64,000 nt of DNA, taken from assembly GCF_921293875.1 (NCBI RefSeq), contig NZ_CAKLDI010000001.1, positions 372,001-436,000 on the forward strand, read 5' to 3'. The position numbers and the translations under genes were made by a program. Each line of letters begins with the position of its first letter. Position 1 is the stretch's first letter. This document shows positions 46,464-55,454 of the stretch, in pieces. Under the pieces are notes generated by a model that ran no database searches, had not been told where the DNA came from, and worked only from the letters and a program-made list of their open reading frames with translations. Origin of the DNA: Vibrio stylophorae. Its GTDB lineage: Bacteria > Pseudomonadota > Gammaproteobacteria > Enterobacterales > Vibrionaceae.

Positions 46464-48872
46464 TTAGCCTAGAACAACAACGACTTCGTTGATGCTGCCT
46501 TCAGCTTGAACTGGAACCACGTTGCCTTCGATGGCGCCGCCGTTCACAGTAATTGATTTCACGCCTTTGCTGACGCCGTTTGGATTTTCAACTTTGATGT
46601 TGTAAGTCGCGCCGCGCCATTGACGAGTCACTTCAAAACCAGGCCAGTTGGTTGGGACACATGGGTCAATTTCTAGACCTGCGAAACCAGTACGAACACC
46701 GAGAATGAAGTTGGTCACTGCGTAGTATGCCCAACCAGAAGTACCGGTTAGCCATGGGTGGTTTGCACGACCGTGATCTTGGTGATCGCGACCCATGATG
46801 AACTGTACATATGAGTAAGGTTCAGCAATACGTTTTTCGATCATGTCGTTTTGGTTGTATGGGTTCAGTGCGTCGTAGAACTTCATCGCACGGTCGCCAC
46901 GACCTAGTTTGGTTTCTGCAACCCAAGCCCATGGGTTTGGATGTGAGAAGATCGCACCGTTCTCTTTCACGCCTTGGTAAACGCGCGTAACGAAACCGAT
47001 ATCATCGTTTGGCGTTGCAAATGATGGTGAGTTGAGGTGTAGACCGTACTCTGAGTACAGGTTCTCATCCACTGCATCCATCGCTTTCTCACCGCGCTCT
47101 TGAGACACCGCGCCAGAAAGAACTGCAAGGGTGTTTGACTCAAGGTGTACACGGCCTTCAGCTTGTTGCGCAGTACCGATTTTGTCGCCATCTTTGGTTA
47201 GACCGCGAATGTACCAGCCGCCTTCGTCATCCCACAGGTGGTTTTCACAAGCTTTACGAACGCCTTCAGCCATCAGGGTGTACTTATCAACATCTGCTTG
47301 CTCACCGCGATATTTCGCAAGTTCAACAAATGATTGAAGTGCCCAGAAGTGAAGGAATGAAACCATCGCTGACTCACCGCCGCCAAGGTTCAAACAGTCG
47401 TTCCAGTCTGCACGTAGACCTTTACAGATACCGGTTTGACCCACGTACTCTGCAGAGAAGTCTAGTGCTGCCTTCATGTGCTCGTAAACAGTCGCCACAC
47501 CGCCATCAGCGTATGGAATTGACTCGTCTAGGAAGGTCTCTTCACCTGTTTCTTGAACGTAGTTACAGATGGTTGGAACCAGCCATAGGTGGTCATCAGA
47601 ACAGGTGTCTTCGATGCCGTGGATCTTATCTTCATCACTTGGGGTTGGTACAACTGTTGGTGATTTAGATGGTTTAACATCCGCTTTTTCAGGATCGAAC
47701 CAATCAGGATCGAATAGGTGCAAACCGTAGCCCGCTTTTACTTGACCGCGAAGTAGGTCAACCAAGCGCTTACGTGTCATGCGTGGATTTGAGTGAGGTA
47801 CAGAGATCGCATCTTGCGCAGTATCACGGTAACCCAAGCCAGTACGGCCGCCCACTTCGATGAATGATGCAAAGCGAGACCAAACCACACAAGTTTCTGC
47901 TTGGTATAGGGTCCATGCGTTGATCATGGTGTCTAGACCAGCGTTTGGTGATTTCACCTGGAACTTAGCACAGCGCTCATCCCAGTGTGCTTTGATGCCA
48001 GCAAATGCAGCGTCAATTTCAGCAACGTTTTGGTATTTAGTGCGAAGTTTCGCGCCAAGACCTTTACCAATACCCAGAATGTAGGCAAAGCGAACTTCTT
48101 CACCAGGTTGTAGAACGAATTGCTTGTGCAATGAACCACAGTGGTTGTAACAAGTTTGTGCAGTGTTGAAACACTTACCTTGCTCAACGGCGAGTGGGTT
48201 TGATTCGTCGCGGTACAAACCAAGGAAGCTATCACGTTGACCGTCGTATGAATCTGGGTCAAAGGTTGACGCTAGGTAGTAGAAACCTTCGAAATCATTG
48301 GTGTTGTAGTAAAGATCGTATTCGATCACGCCATCTTTATATTCAGTACCTGCTGAGTACAAAGACATCTGATGGTTTTGGTTATCAGATTGAATGTGGC
48401 TGAATGAGAACTCAACGAATGAGAACGCACTGATGGTACGAGGTTGTGCTGAGGTGTTTTTGATCACAACATCCCAAACTTCAGCATCTTCGCCCACAGG
48501 AACAAATAGAGTCTTTGTCGCAACGATGCCGTTGTAGTCACACTTGAATTTTGAGTATGACAAGCCATGACGCACTTCATAAGTTGCTTCATCAAGGCTC
48601 TTTGCCACAGGTTGCCAAGAGATTGACCAGTAATCACCTGTCTCGTCATCACGAAGATAGACGTAGTGCCCTGGGCGATCAAATGTCGCATTTGGGCGGA
48701 ATTTGGTGACACGGTTGTACTCAGGCGAGTTGTAGAAAGAGTAGCCGCCTGCGTTGTGAGAAATCACAGTACAGAATTTTTCAGTACCAAGGTAGTTGGT
48801 CCACGGCGCCGGCACGTCAGGGCGAGTGATCACATACTCCCTGTTTTCGTTGTCAAAATAGCCGTACTTCAT
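46464..48872 (-). CDS. N,N'-diacetylchitobiose phosphorylase (GH94)
   Basis: 802 residues. It splits (GlcNAc)2 with phosphate into GlcNAc-1-phosphate and GlcNAc, saving one ATP. It has no signal peptide and so acts in the cytoplasm. The N-terminal MKYGYFDNENREYVITRPDVPAPWTNYLG and the (alpha/alpha)6 barrel with EVGGRTGLGYRDTAQDA and RADWNDCLNLGG match the Vibrio enzyme. The general-acid Asp in WND falls at residue 492, the number given for the V. proteolyticus enzyme. C-terminal WRGATYNIKVENPNGVSKGV closes the fold. The gene follows the GH20 gene in the operon and precedes the mutase. Confidence 0.95.
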   Translation of the reverse strand: MKYGYFDNENREYVITRPDVPAPWTNYLGTEKFCTVISHNAGGYSFYNSPEYNRVTKFRPNATFDRPGHYVYLRDDETGDYWSISWQPVAKSLDEATYEVRHGLSYSKFKCDYNGIVATKTLFVPVGEDAEVWDVVIKNTSAQPRTISAFSFVEFSFSHIQSDNQNHQMSLYSAGTEYKDGVIEYDLYYNTNDFEGFYYLASTFDPDSYDGQRDSFLGLYRDESNPLAVEQGKCFNTAQTCYNHCGSLHKQFVLQPGEEVRFAYILGIGKGLGAKLRTKYQNVAEIDAAFAGIKAHWDERCAKFQVKSPNAGLDTMINAWTLYQAETCVVWSRFASFIEVGGRTGLGYRDTAQDAISVPHSNPRMTRKRLVDLLRGQVKAGYGLHLFDPDWFDPEKADVKPSKSPTVVPTPSDEDKIHGIEDTCSDDHLWLVPTICNYVQETGEETFLDESIPYADGGVATVYEHMKAALDFSAEYVGQTGICKGLRADWNDCLNLGGGESAMVSFLHFWALQSFVELAKYRGEQADVDKYTLMAEGVRKACENHLWDDEGGWYIRGLTKDGDKIGTAQQAEGRVHLESNTLAVLSGAVSQERGEKAMDAVDENLYSEYGLHLNSPSFATPNDDIGFVTRVYQGVKENGAIFSHPNPWAWVAETKLGRGDRAMKFYDALNPYNQNDMIEKRIAEPYSYVQFIMGRDHQDHGRANHPWLTGTSGWAYYAVTNFILGVRTGFAGLEIDPCVPTNWPGFEVTRQWRGATYNIKVENPNGVSKGVKSITVNGGAIEGNVVPVQAEGSINEVVVVLG

Positions 48873-48913
48873 TGTTGTTCCATCCTTAAAAAAAAAGTGT
48901 CGCGAACACTGGG

Positions 48914-50833
48914 TTAAAGGGGGCGATAGTTAATGCCTTGACGATCCAACCAAGGTAGTTGTCCGTTCAGGCGGGCTAAAAAGTCGTCCCAGTTGCGCTG
49001 TTTGTTCTCTGTCCAACACACTTCGGACAGAGCAATCAGTCGTGGGAATAACATAAAATCGAGGCGGCTTTGGTTGTTTACAAACTCACACCAAAGTGCG
49101 GCTTGTACGCCCAAAATATGCGCTCGGACTGGATCGCTTGCTGGCAAATCAGCAAGCGGCTCATAACTGTAAACATGGCGAAGTGGCGCTGGGCAGGCCC
49201 AGTCGGCACCTGGCTCTGAAGGCTGATAACCCTGCGCCATATCGAGATAGGTAAATTGGCCAGGCTGCATCACCACATCAAAGCCTTTTTTGGCGCAAGC
49301 CAAACCAGCTTCTTCGCTGAGCCAAGAGAAGATAATGGTGTCTTCGCTGACTTTGTCGCCTTTGGTGGCCTCTTCCCAGCCCATCATGCGACGGCCCTTG
49401 GCTTGAATTTTTTGCTCAAGGTAGCGCAGCATATGGCCTTGTAGTTCTTTCGGATCGCTATAACCATGCTCATCCATCATCGCTTTACAGGCTGGGCTAT
49501 CGGTCCAAACGCCTTGCGGTACTTCATCGGCACCGACATGGATAAATGGTGATGGGAATAGCTCACAGACTTCATCGATCACGGTATCGAGGAATTCATA
49601 GGTGGTTGCCAGTCCTGGCGACAAAATGTTGTCTTCAAACCACTGAATCGAGCGATATTGCGATTTGTCTTCGGCATCAACCAAAAGCTCAGGGAGCGAT
49701 TTGATCGCCGCACGGCTGTGCCCTGGAACATCAATTTCAGGGATCACTGTGATACCGCGAGCGCTTGCATAGGCAATGATTTCACGCACTTCTTGCTGGC
49801 TGTAGTAGCCGCCATGACGCTGGCTCAGAAGGCTATATTGCGGCTCCATCACTTCATGTGGACCGCGCCATGCGCCAATTTCAGTCAGCTCTGGATAGGC
49901 TTTAATCTCAAGGCGCCAGCCTTCGTCATCGGTTAAATGCCAATGGAAGTAGTTAAATTTGTAGTGTGCTAACTGGTTAATGAGACGCTTCACGCGTGAT
50001 ACTGGATGAAAGTGGCGAGCACAATCGAGCATCATGCCGCGATAGACAAAGCGCGGCGCATCTTTAATCTCAACACAAGGCAGGAAGAAACCATTGTTTT
50101 TGCCATGCGCTGGCGTGCTGTTAACCAGCTGCAATAAGGTCGCCGCTGCGCTATGAAAACCGCCAGCATCGGCCGCCAAAATCACCACTTTGCTGGTGGT
50201 GATATCAAGTTGATAGGCACCTTTGGCAAGTGATGTGGAGTATTGAAATAGAATTTGACCTTGGGTTGCCAAACGAATCGGCTCACCGATATGTTGGCTT
50301 AGCTCTTCCGCCAGCCATGTGGCAGCTGCATCGGCTGCATCAGCGCAGCTGGCAATGGCCACAGTGGCATTGAGTGGCAAAATCCCAGCTTTGGCAATTT
50401 GCAGCTGAGGTTTTGGAATTACATTGATATCGCGCACGCCTGGGCTGAGCACTTCATCATCTCGATGCGTCACTGTACCGATATCAAGCGGTGTGACTTC
50501 CGCTGGAATTGGGGTGCTGTCATTGCCAATGGTGAGGTAAGCATCGCCAATACCATGAGTGTGATAACGAAACGGTTCGGTGCGCACGGTAAATTTAATG
50601 CAGTAATGACCGTTAGGTAGCAGGCTTGGTTGCGCGGTTGGCTTAAAGCAGCAGTAGCTACCCACTTGGCTGACTAGCGCACCAGAAAGCTCTGCTGGAT
50701 CAATATAGCGGCTATAGGAAAAATGCAGCTGCCAATCAATCAGCGTGGTATCGCTGAGGTTATGTAGGGTCAGCGCCAAAGTACTATGAGTCGCGTTTTC
50801 GCTTAGTACTGTTAAATCAACACGATAACTCAT
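48914..50833 (-). CDS. Beta-N-acetylhexosaminidase (GH20), cytoplasmic
   Basis: 639 residues. An N-terminal all-beta part (1-150) is followed by a GH20b-like domain (about 150-265). The GH20 barrel comes next with YRGMMLDCARHFHPVSRVKRLI, HWHLTDDEGWRLEIKAYPEL, PEIDVPGHSRAAI and FIHVGADEVPQG, where Asp436/Glu437 are the catalytic pair. No signal peptide is visible, so it acts on imported oligosaccharides. It overlaps the kinase gene region closely: the kinase stop abuts the ATG at 50836, but GGA fits better with ATG at 50833. It releases GlcNAc from longer (GlcNAc)n or aryl-GlcNAc. Confidence 0.93.
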   Translation of the reverse strand: MSYRVDLTVLSENATHSTLALTLHNLSDTTLIDWQLHFSYSRYIDPAELSGALVSQVGSYCCFKPTAQPSLLPNGHYCIKFTVRTEPFRYHTHGIGDAYLTIGNDSTPIPAEVTPLDIGTVTHRDDEVLSPGVRDINVIPKPQLQIAKAGILPLNATVAIASCADAADAAATWLAEELSQHIGEPIRLATQGQILFQYSTSLAKGAYQLDITTSKVVILAADAGGFHSAAATLLQLVNSTPAHGKNNGFFLPCVEIKDAPRFVYRGMMLDCARHFHPVSRVKRLINQLAHYKFNYFHWHLTDDEGWRLEIKAYPELTEIGAWRGPHEVMEPQYSLLSQRHGGYYSQQEVREIIAYASARGITVIPEIDVPGHSRAAIKSLPELLVDAEDKSQYRSIQWFEDNILSPGLATTYEFLDTVIDEVCELFPSPFIHVGADEVPQGVWTDSPACKAMMDEHGYSDPKELQGHMLRYLEQKIQAKGRRMMGWEEATKGDKVSEDTIIFSWLSEEAGLACAKKGFDVVMQPGQFTYLDMAQGYQPSEPGADWACPAPLRHVYSYEPLADLPASDPVRAHILGVQAALWCEFVNNQSRLDFMLFPRLIALSEVCWTENKQRNWDDFLARLNGQLPWLDRQGINYRPL

Positions 50834-50836
50834 CAT

Positions 50837-51727
50837 TTATCCTTCAACAGAATACAGGTTATGACCTGAACCTTGAGCCATTAAAATTGCCCCAGCCATG
50901 GCATCAGCTTGGGGTTCAACTAAGCACGCTTGATCAAATGGCGAGAGCCAAGGAACGATGCGCTCACCAATGCTGCCCATAAGGGCAACTTTTTGTGCAC
51001 CGCGATGGCGAAGTGCGCCAAGCCACATCTCAACATCGGCTGCGGTTTGCTTGAGCATCGCAATAGCAAGGGCATCGCCTTGCGCTGCGTGGGCAAAAAT
51101 AGCCGGTGAGAATTGACCGTAGTCACGGGGAATCGCTGTTTTCGACCAATCGACAATGGCGTCGATATCATGGTCAAAATGGCTAAGAACATGTTCCGCA
51201 AGTGGCGTTTTTTCGATGATTTCATCAGCTGCCAGCAATACTTGCTGAATCAAGCGCAGCCCCATCACAGCGCCGCCGCCTTGATCGGAAATGGGAAACT
51301 CACGACCACCGACAATATGCTGTTGCTGCTGAGGGTCGATATAGATGCCGCAAGAGCCAGTGCCGGCGATTAAGATCGCGCCACTTTGCCCACTGTGCGC
51401 GCCAACACAAGCGCCATAGGCATCGGTATTCATTTGTACTTGCGCAAAGGGATGCGGTTGCGCCATAAACGCCAGCCAAGCATTTTTTTGCTCGCCGCCC
51501 GCAAGCGCCATACCGACTGAGAAATTTGCGTAGTCTTGTTGGCTCAGACCGGCTTGCTCTGCTGCCAGATCAATCGCTTGCATGATTGAGGCCATGGCAA
51601 CATCAACACCCAATAGAATATTGGCACTGCCAACTTTGGCTTCCCCTAGGGTGTCACCTTGCGCATTGACGATGCGAGCGCGGCAGGAGGTGCCGCCGCC
51701 GTCGATGCCAACATAGTACTTAGTCAT
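50837..51727 (-). CDS. GlcNAc-specific kinase (BadF/BcrA ATPase family)
   Basis: 296 residues from ATG at 51727; the frame continues upstream but that part is not family-like, and the start overlaps the GH9 stop by eight bases. The ASKHA fold shows YYVGIDGGGTSCRARIVN (phosphate 1), VGMALAGGEQ, GAILIAGTGSCGIYID (phosphate 2) and SDQGGGAVMGLRLIQQV. It phosphorylates GlcNAc to GlcNAc-6-phosphate, and its operon position matches the GlcNAc kinase of V. cholerae (VC0614, from memory). Glucosamine is a possible second substrate given the GH9 neighbour. Confidence 0.88.
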   Translation of the reverse strand: MTKYYVGIDGGGTSCRARIVNAQGDTLGEAKVGSANILLGVDVAMASIMQAIDLAAEQAGLSQQDYANFSVGMALAGGEQKNAWLAFMAQPHPFAQVQMNTDAYGACVGAHSGQSGAILIAGTGSCGIYIDPQQQQHIVGGREFPISDQGGGAVMGLRLIQQVLLAADEIIEKTPLAEHVLSHFDHDIDAIVDWSKTAIPRDYGQFSPAIFAHAAQGDALAIAMLKQTAADVEMWLGALRHRGAQKVALMGSIGERIVPWLSPFDQACLVEPQADAMAGAILMAQGSGHNLYSVEG

Positions 51728-53429
51728 GCTGGTTTCCTTTGGCTTGCATACAAATCGCAAGCAGATACCAAGCACCGTGCGGGATCCATTGTTCGCCCCA
51801 GCGCCAATTTTGTAGCATGTCCTCAGCTTGCCCTTCAGGTTTAAAGGCGATATCACGTGGGTTATCAAAGCCCGCAGTAATACCATTACACACGCCACCC
51901 ATGGCGTTGTGGAAACCAAGCTCAGGTAGGTAATCAGGGTTGTTGTGGCCGTGGCCATCCAACATACACATATCGTACGGGTTGAGGCCGACAATCCAGT
52001 TCAAGCATTGGTCGCCATAGTGGCGTAGTGCTTGTTGTAACAGTGGATCGCTTAAGGCGTCTTGTGCGATATAGGCCATGGCTGCAAGCGATGCGATACG
52101 TGCGTTCTCGCCTTGCCACCAGTAGCCGGTTTCATTGTTCTGCGCGACAAAGAAGCTGTCGCGTTTGTCACCATTCACGTCTTTGACGTATTGGCGTGGA
52201 TAGCCAAATGGGTTGGTCACAGCCTTGGTGATATTGAGCTCAAAGCTCACCGCTTGCGCGATCACGGTGCGTACTTTGGTTTGCAGGTCATCTTGCGTTT
52301 CAACCAATAGATATTGGCTGAGCGCGATCACTGGCAAACCTGCTTCTGCAGCGTGGAAATAGGGGCGTGAGCCATCGGCAGTGGCGGACCAGAAATGGGC
52401 CATCTGCTCATCGCTTTGTTGGCGAGCGCAAAGGCGCTCAGCCCATTGACGCGCTTCTACAAGGTAGCGACAGTCATCTGTTGCACGGTAAAGCTCAACC
52501 GCGCCAAGCAAAGCACAGTACTCATCAATGATGTTCTCTACGCCATCATTGAGATATTCACAGTTGTGCTCAACCAAGTGCCAGTAGCCTTTTTCGGCTG
52601 CTGCCAAGTATTGTGCTGGGGTGAATTCACCGCCAGCTGTGAGACGAGATGCTGCTGCAAGAGCGGCAATCGCCACACCTGCGCCTTGACGGAAACCGGC
52701 TTGGTAGTCATCAGACTTATGACCTTGCTGTGTTGCGTAGGCGCAAATCTCCCGTTGCTCTAAAGACTTACTCCAGCGATCAAAGATCGTGGTGTAAAAA
52801 TATCCTTCATCGTCTTGCATGCGATAAAGGAAATCCACTCCAAAAATTGCCTCTTCAGTGAGACGGTAGTGGGTAAATTTCGCAAAATCTTCTTCCACCT
52901 TGAGGCTGTCAAGCACATGCAACATGTTCCAACACACCATTGGAATCTGCTGCGGATTGAAGAAGTTGCTGTAAGACAGGTGTGTAAAATACTTGCTGAC
53001 ATCACCAGAGGCGTCATACCAGCCTCCGGTGACATCGGCGGTGCGATCACTACCAAAAATAGGCACAGCTTTGTCGAAGCGATCAAATACGCCGCCACAA
53101 CGCTGTGATTTAAAGTAATGAATCACATCTGTGAGGGTTTCAGTCATCAACACGCCGCTACCAATGACAAAGTCATGGGAGCAGGTACCAGCAACTTCAA
53201 TGCGATAGTTGCCTGGTGTGGTGAACTCTGAAAAATCAATGGTGTAAAACTTTCCTTGATGCCATTCGTCCACACTTCCTTGGGCAATGACTGGCAGCTG
53301 TAATACGGCTTGTTGAGTATCGACACAGCGTAGTGTTGCGGTTTGGGTCGCAAGAGATTGCGGTGCATTAAGCACCGCAACTTTTGCGCTGAATCGTTCG
53401 AAACCGAGATGGTTGACAAACAGCTGCAT
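51720..53429 (-). CDS. GH9 family glycosidase of the chitobiose operon (exo-beta-glucosaminidase type)
   Basis: 569 residues: an N-terminal Ig-like CelD_N domain (1-90) with VNHLGFERFSAKVAVL and NYRIEVAGTCSHDFVIG. The (alpha/alpha)6 GH9 domain follows with GGWYDASGDVSKYFTH (catalytic Asp's) and NWIVGLNPYDMCMLDGHGHNNPDYLPELG near the end. No signal peptide, so it is cytoplasmic. GH9 is mainly cellulases, but the enzyme at this position in Vibrio and Photobacterium has been described as an exo-beta-D-glucosaminidase acting on partly deacetylated chito-oligomers; I carry that over by synteny. It starts four bases after GGAGG. Confidence 0.85.
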   Translation of the reverse strand: MQLFVNHLGFERFSAKVAVLNAPQSLATQTATLRCVDTQQAVLQLPVIAQGSVDEWHQGKFYTIDFSEFTTPGNYRIEVAGTCSHDFVIGSGVLMTETLTDVIHYFKSQRCGGVFDRFDKAVPIFGSDRTADVTGGWYDASGDVSKYFTHLSYSNFFNPQQIPMVCWNMLHVLDSLKVEEDFAKFTHYRLTEEAIFGVDFLYRMQDDEGYFYTTIFDRWSKSLEQREICAYATQQGHKSDDYQAGFRQGAGVAIAALAAASRLTAGGEFTPAQYLAAAEKGYWHLVEHNCEYLNDGVENIIDEYCALLGAVELYRATDDCRYLVEARQWAERLCARQQSDEQMAHFWSATADGSRPYFHAAEAGLPVIALSQYLLVETQDDLQTKVRTVIAQAVSFELNITKAVTNPFGYPRQYVKDVNGDKRDSFFVAQNNETGYWWQGENARIASLAAMAYIAQDALSDPLLQQALRHYGDQCLNWIVGLNPYDMCMLDGHGHNNPDYLPELGFHNAMGGVCNGITAGFDNPRDIAFKPEGQAEDMLQNWRWGEQWIPHGAWYLLAICMQAKGNQHD

Positions 53430-53441
53430 GAAACCTCCAGA

Positions 53442-54434
53442 TTAATCTTCGTATAGGTAACAACGTACGAAGTGGTTGTCTGCCAATTGCGTTACGCCTG
53501 GTAGCTTTTCACGACAACGTGGTTGTGCGTGCAAGCAGCGGCCAGCAAAAGGACAGCCCACAGATTCAGGTGTCCAAAGCGGGATTTCACCCTTATTGCC
53601 TTCCAATTTTTCATGGATAGACTTGCTTGGATCTGGTACTGCAGAAACCAATAGACGTGTATATGGGTGTTGTGGCTTGTGAATGATCTCTTCACAGTCG
53701 CCCCATTCAACCATGTGACCTACGTACATCACCGCAATATCTTCAGTGATATAGCGAGCAGTCGCGATATCGTGGGTGATGTATAGAAGCGCCATGTTGC
53801 GCTCGTGCTTCATCTCTTCCATTAGGTTGAGAACGCCAGCACGGATTGATACGTCAAGCATTGAGGTTGGTTCGTCAGCAAGAACAACCTTTGCACCCAC
53901 CGCAAGGTTACGGGCAAGGTTCACGCGCTGACGCTGACCACCAGAAAGCTGATGCGGGAATTTCGCAGCAGTTTCTTTTGCAGGAACGAGACCTACTTGC
54001 TCAAGCAGTTCGTAAACGCGCTCTTCAAGTTCTGCCTTGTTGTTACCTACTTTGTTGTGAATCAACAGTGGACGTGCAACGTGGTGGAAAATGGTATGGG
54101 TTGGGTTCAATGAACCAAACGGGTCTTGCCATACCATTTGCACCGCTTGACGGTATTCCATCAGATCTTGTTTCTTTTCGATCTCAGCGATGTTACGACC
54201 ATCAAAGAAGATGTCGCCGCCTGAAGGGGCGTACATCTTGGCGATCATACGGGCTGTGGTTGATTTACCAGAACCTGATTCACCAACAACAGATAGACCA
54301 CGACCTTGATACAGTTTGAAAGAGACATCATTGATGGCACGCATCTTTGAGGTCTTTAACGAATTGCTGTTAATAGCAAAATCTTTAATCAGATTTTTGC
54401 CTTCAACAATTGGTTTACCTAAATCTTTGCTCAT
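53442..54434 (-). CDS. Chito-oligosaccharide ABC transporter ATP-binding protein (OppF type)
   Basis: 330 residues. Walker A GESGSGKSTTARMIAK (about residue 53), Q-loop MVWQDPFGSLNPTHT, signature LSGGQRQRVNLARNL, Walker B VVLADEPTSMLD, switch His in YITHDIATARY. The C-terminal oligo_HPY part has GCPFAGRCLHAQPRCREKLP, whose cysteines form an Fe-S site in related proteins. It pairs with the OppD-type ATPase encoded upstream to power uptake of (GlcNAc)n. Confidence 0.94.
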   Translation of the reverse strand: MSKDLGKPIVEGKNLIKDFAINSNSLKTSKMRAINDVSFKLYQGRGLSVVGESGSGKSTTARMIAKMYAPSGGDIFFDGRNIAEIEKKQDLMEYRQAVQMVWQDPFGSLNPTHTIFHHVARPLLIHNKVGNNKAELEERVYELLEQVGLVPAKETAAKFPHQLSGGQRQRVNLARNLAVGAKVVLADEPTSMLDVSIRAGVLNLMEEMKHERNMALLYITHDIATARYITEDIAVMYVGHMVEWGDCEEIIHKPQHPYTRLLVSAVPDPSKSIHEKLEGNKGEIPLWTPESVGCPFAGRCLHAQPRCREKLPGVTQLADNHFVRCYLYED

Positions 54435-54476
54435 ATTGAATTCCTATTGCTTTTTCTTATCCACTAACTGCAGGTT

Positions 54477-55454
54477 TTATTTGTTGTTGAATAGGTTGCA
54501 GTTAGAGAAACGACCTGGTTCCACTTGAGTCAAAATGTTTTGACCCTGCTTACATTGGTCGTGCACCTTTGGACAACGCGCCTGGAAACGACAGCCCTGT
54601 GGAATCTCAAACAGGTTGAGAGGGTTACCAGGGATACCGGTCAAACGAGTCTTAGGCCCAAGTAGTGGCGGGAACGAGTTTGACAAACCTTCGGTATACG
54701 GATGGTATGGGTTTTCCAAAATCTGCTTCGATGGTGCCACTTCAATCAACTCACCGGCATACATGATGCCGATACGGTCAGAGAACTCGACCATCAGAGA
54801 GATATCGTGGGTAATGAACAGAATGGCAAAACCGAACTCTTCTTTTAGCGCATAGATCTTTTGTAGGATTTCACGCTGTACCACTACGTCTAGTGCTGTG
54901 GTTGGCTCATCCATGATGATCATTTTTGGATTAAGCGCCAAAGCAATCGCAATAACCAAACGCTGGCGCATACCACCAGAGAACTGGTGTGGGTAGTCGC
55001 GCAGACGACTTGGGTGAATATCAACAATCTCCAATAGACCTTCAGCACGGCGTACTGCCTGCTCACGAGTCATATTGGTGTGACGCATAATCACGTCGCA
55101 GAACTGCTCTTCCATGGTCAAAACTGGGTTCAATGCGTTCATCGCACTTTGGAACACCATTGACATCTCTTTCCAGCGGAAGTCAGTCACTTGTTGTTCG
55201 TTTAGCTTGAGTAGGTCGCGACCTTCGAACATCACTTCGCCACCAGTGATAAATGCGGGCGGCTTATGAAGGCGCATTAGCGAGAAGGCAACAGTTGACT
55301 TACCACAGCCAGATTCGCCAGCAAGACCAAAGACCTCGCCTTTACCAATATCAAAGCTTACGTTGTTTACTGCGCGGACATCGCCCGCGGCAGTAACATA
55401 ATCTACACAGAGATTACGGATTGAAATTTGTGGATCCTGTACTTTCATGCTCAT
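54477..55454 (-). CDS. Chito-oligosaccharide ABC transporter ATP-binding protein (OppD type)
   Basis: 325 residues. Walker A GESGCGKSTVAFSLMR, Q-loop MVFQSAMNALNPVLT, signature FSGGMRQRLVIAIAL, Walker B MIIMDEPTTALDVVVQ, His in FITHDISLM. The C-terminal oligo_HPY portion has GCRFQARCPKVHDQC. Its ATG overlaps the stop of the permease gene (TAATG), so translation is coupled. Second ATP-hydrolysing half of the (GlcNAc)n importer. Confidence 0.94.
   Translation of the reverse strand: MSMKVQDPQISIRNLCVDYVTAAGDVRAVNNVSFDIGKGEVFGLAGESGCGKSTVAFSLMRLHKPPAFITGGEVMFEGRDLLKLNEQQVTDFRWKEMSMVFQSAMNALNPVLTMEEQFCDVIMRHTNMTREQAVRRAEGLLEIVDIHPSRLRDYPHQFSGGMRQRLVIAIALALNPKMIIMDEPTTALDVVVQREILQKIYALKEEFGFAILFITHDISLMVEFSDRIGIMYAGELIEVAPSKQILENPYHPYTEGLSNSFPPLLGPKTRLTGIPGNPLNLFEIPQGCRFQARCPKVHDQCKQGQNILTQVEPGRFSNCNLFNNK

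Noticed and set aside
47135-47668. 177-residue plus-strand ORF within the GH94 gene
   Set aside because: Antisense shadow of the chitobiose phosphorylase; the minus strand has all GH94 motifs.
51728-51994. N-terminal extension of the GlcNAc kinase frame
   Set aside because: It lies wholly inside the GH9 gene, has no family similarity, and the ATG at 51727 gives the normal YVGIDGGGT start.
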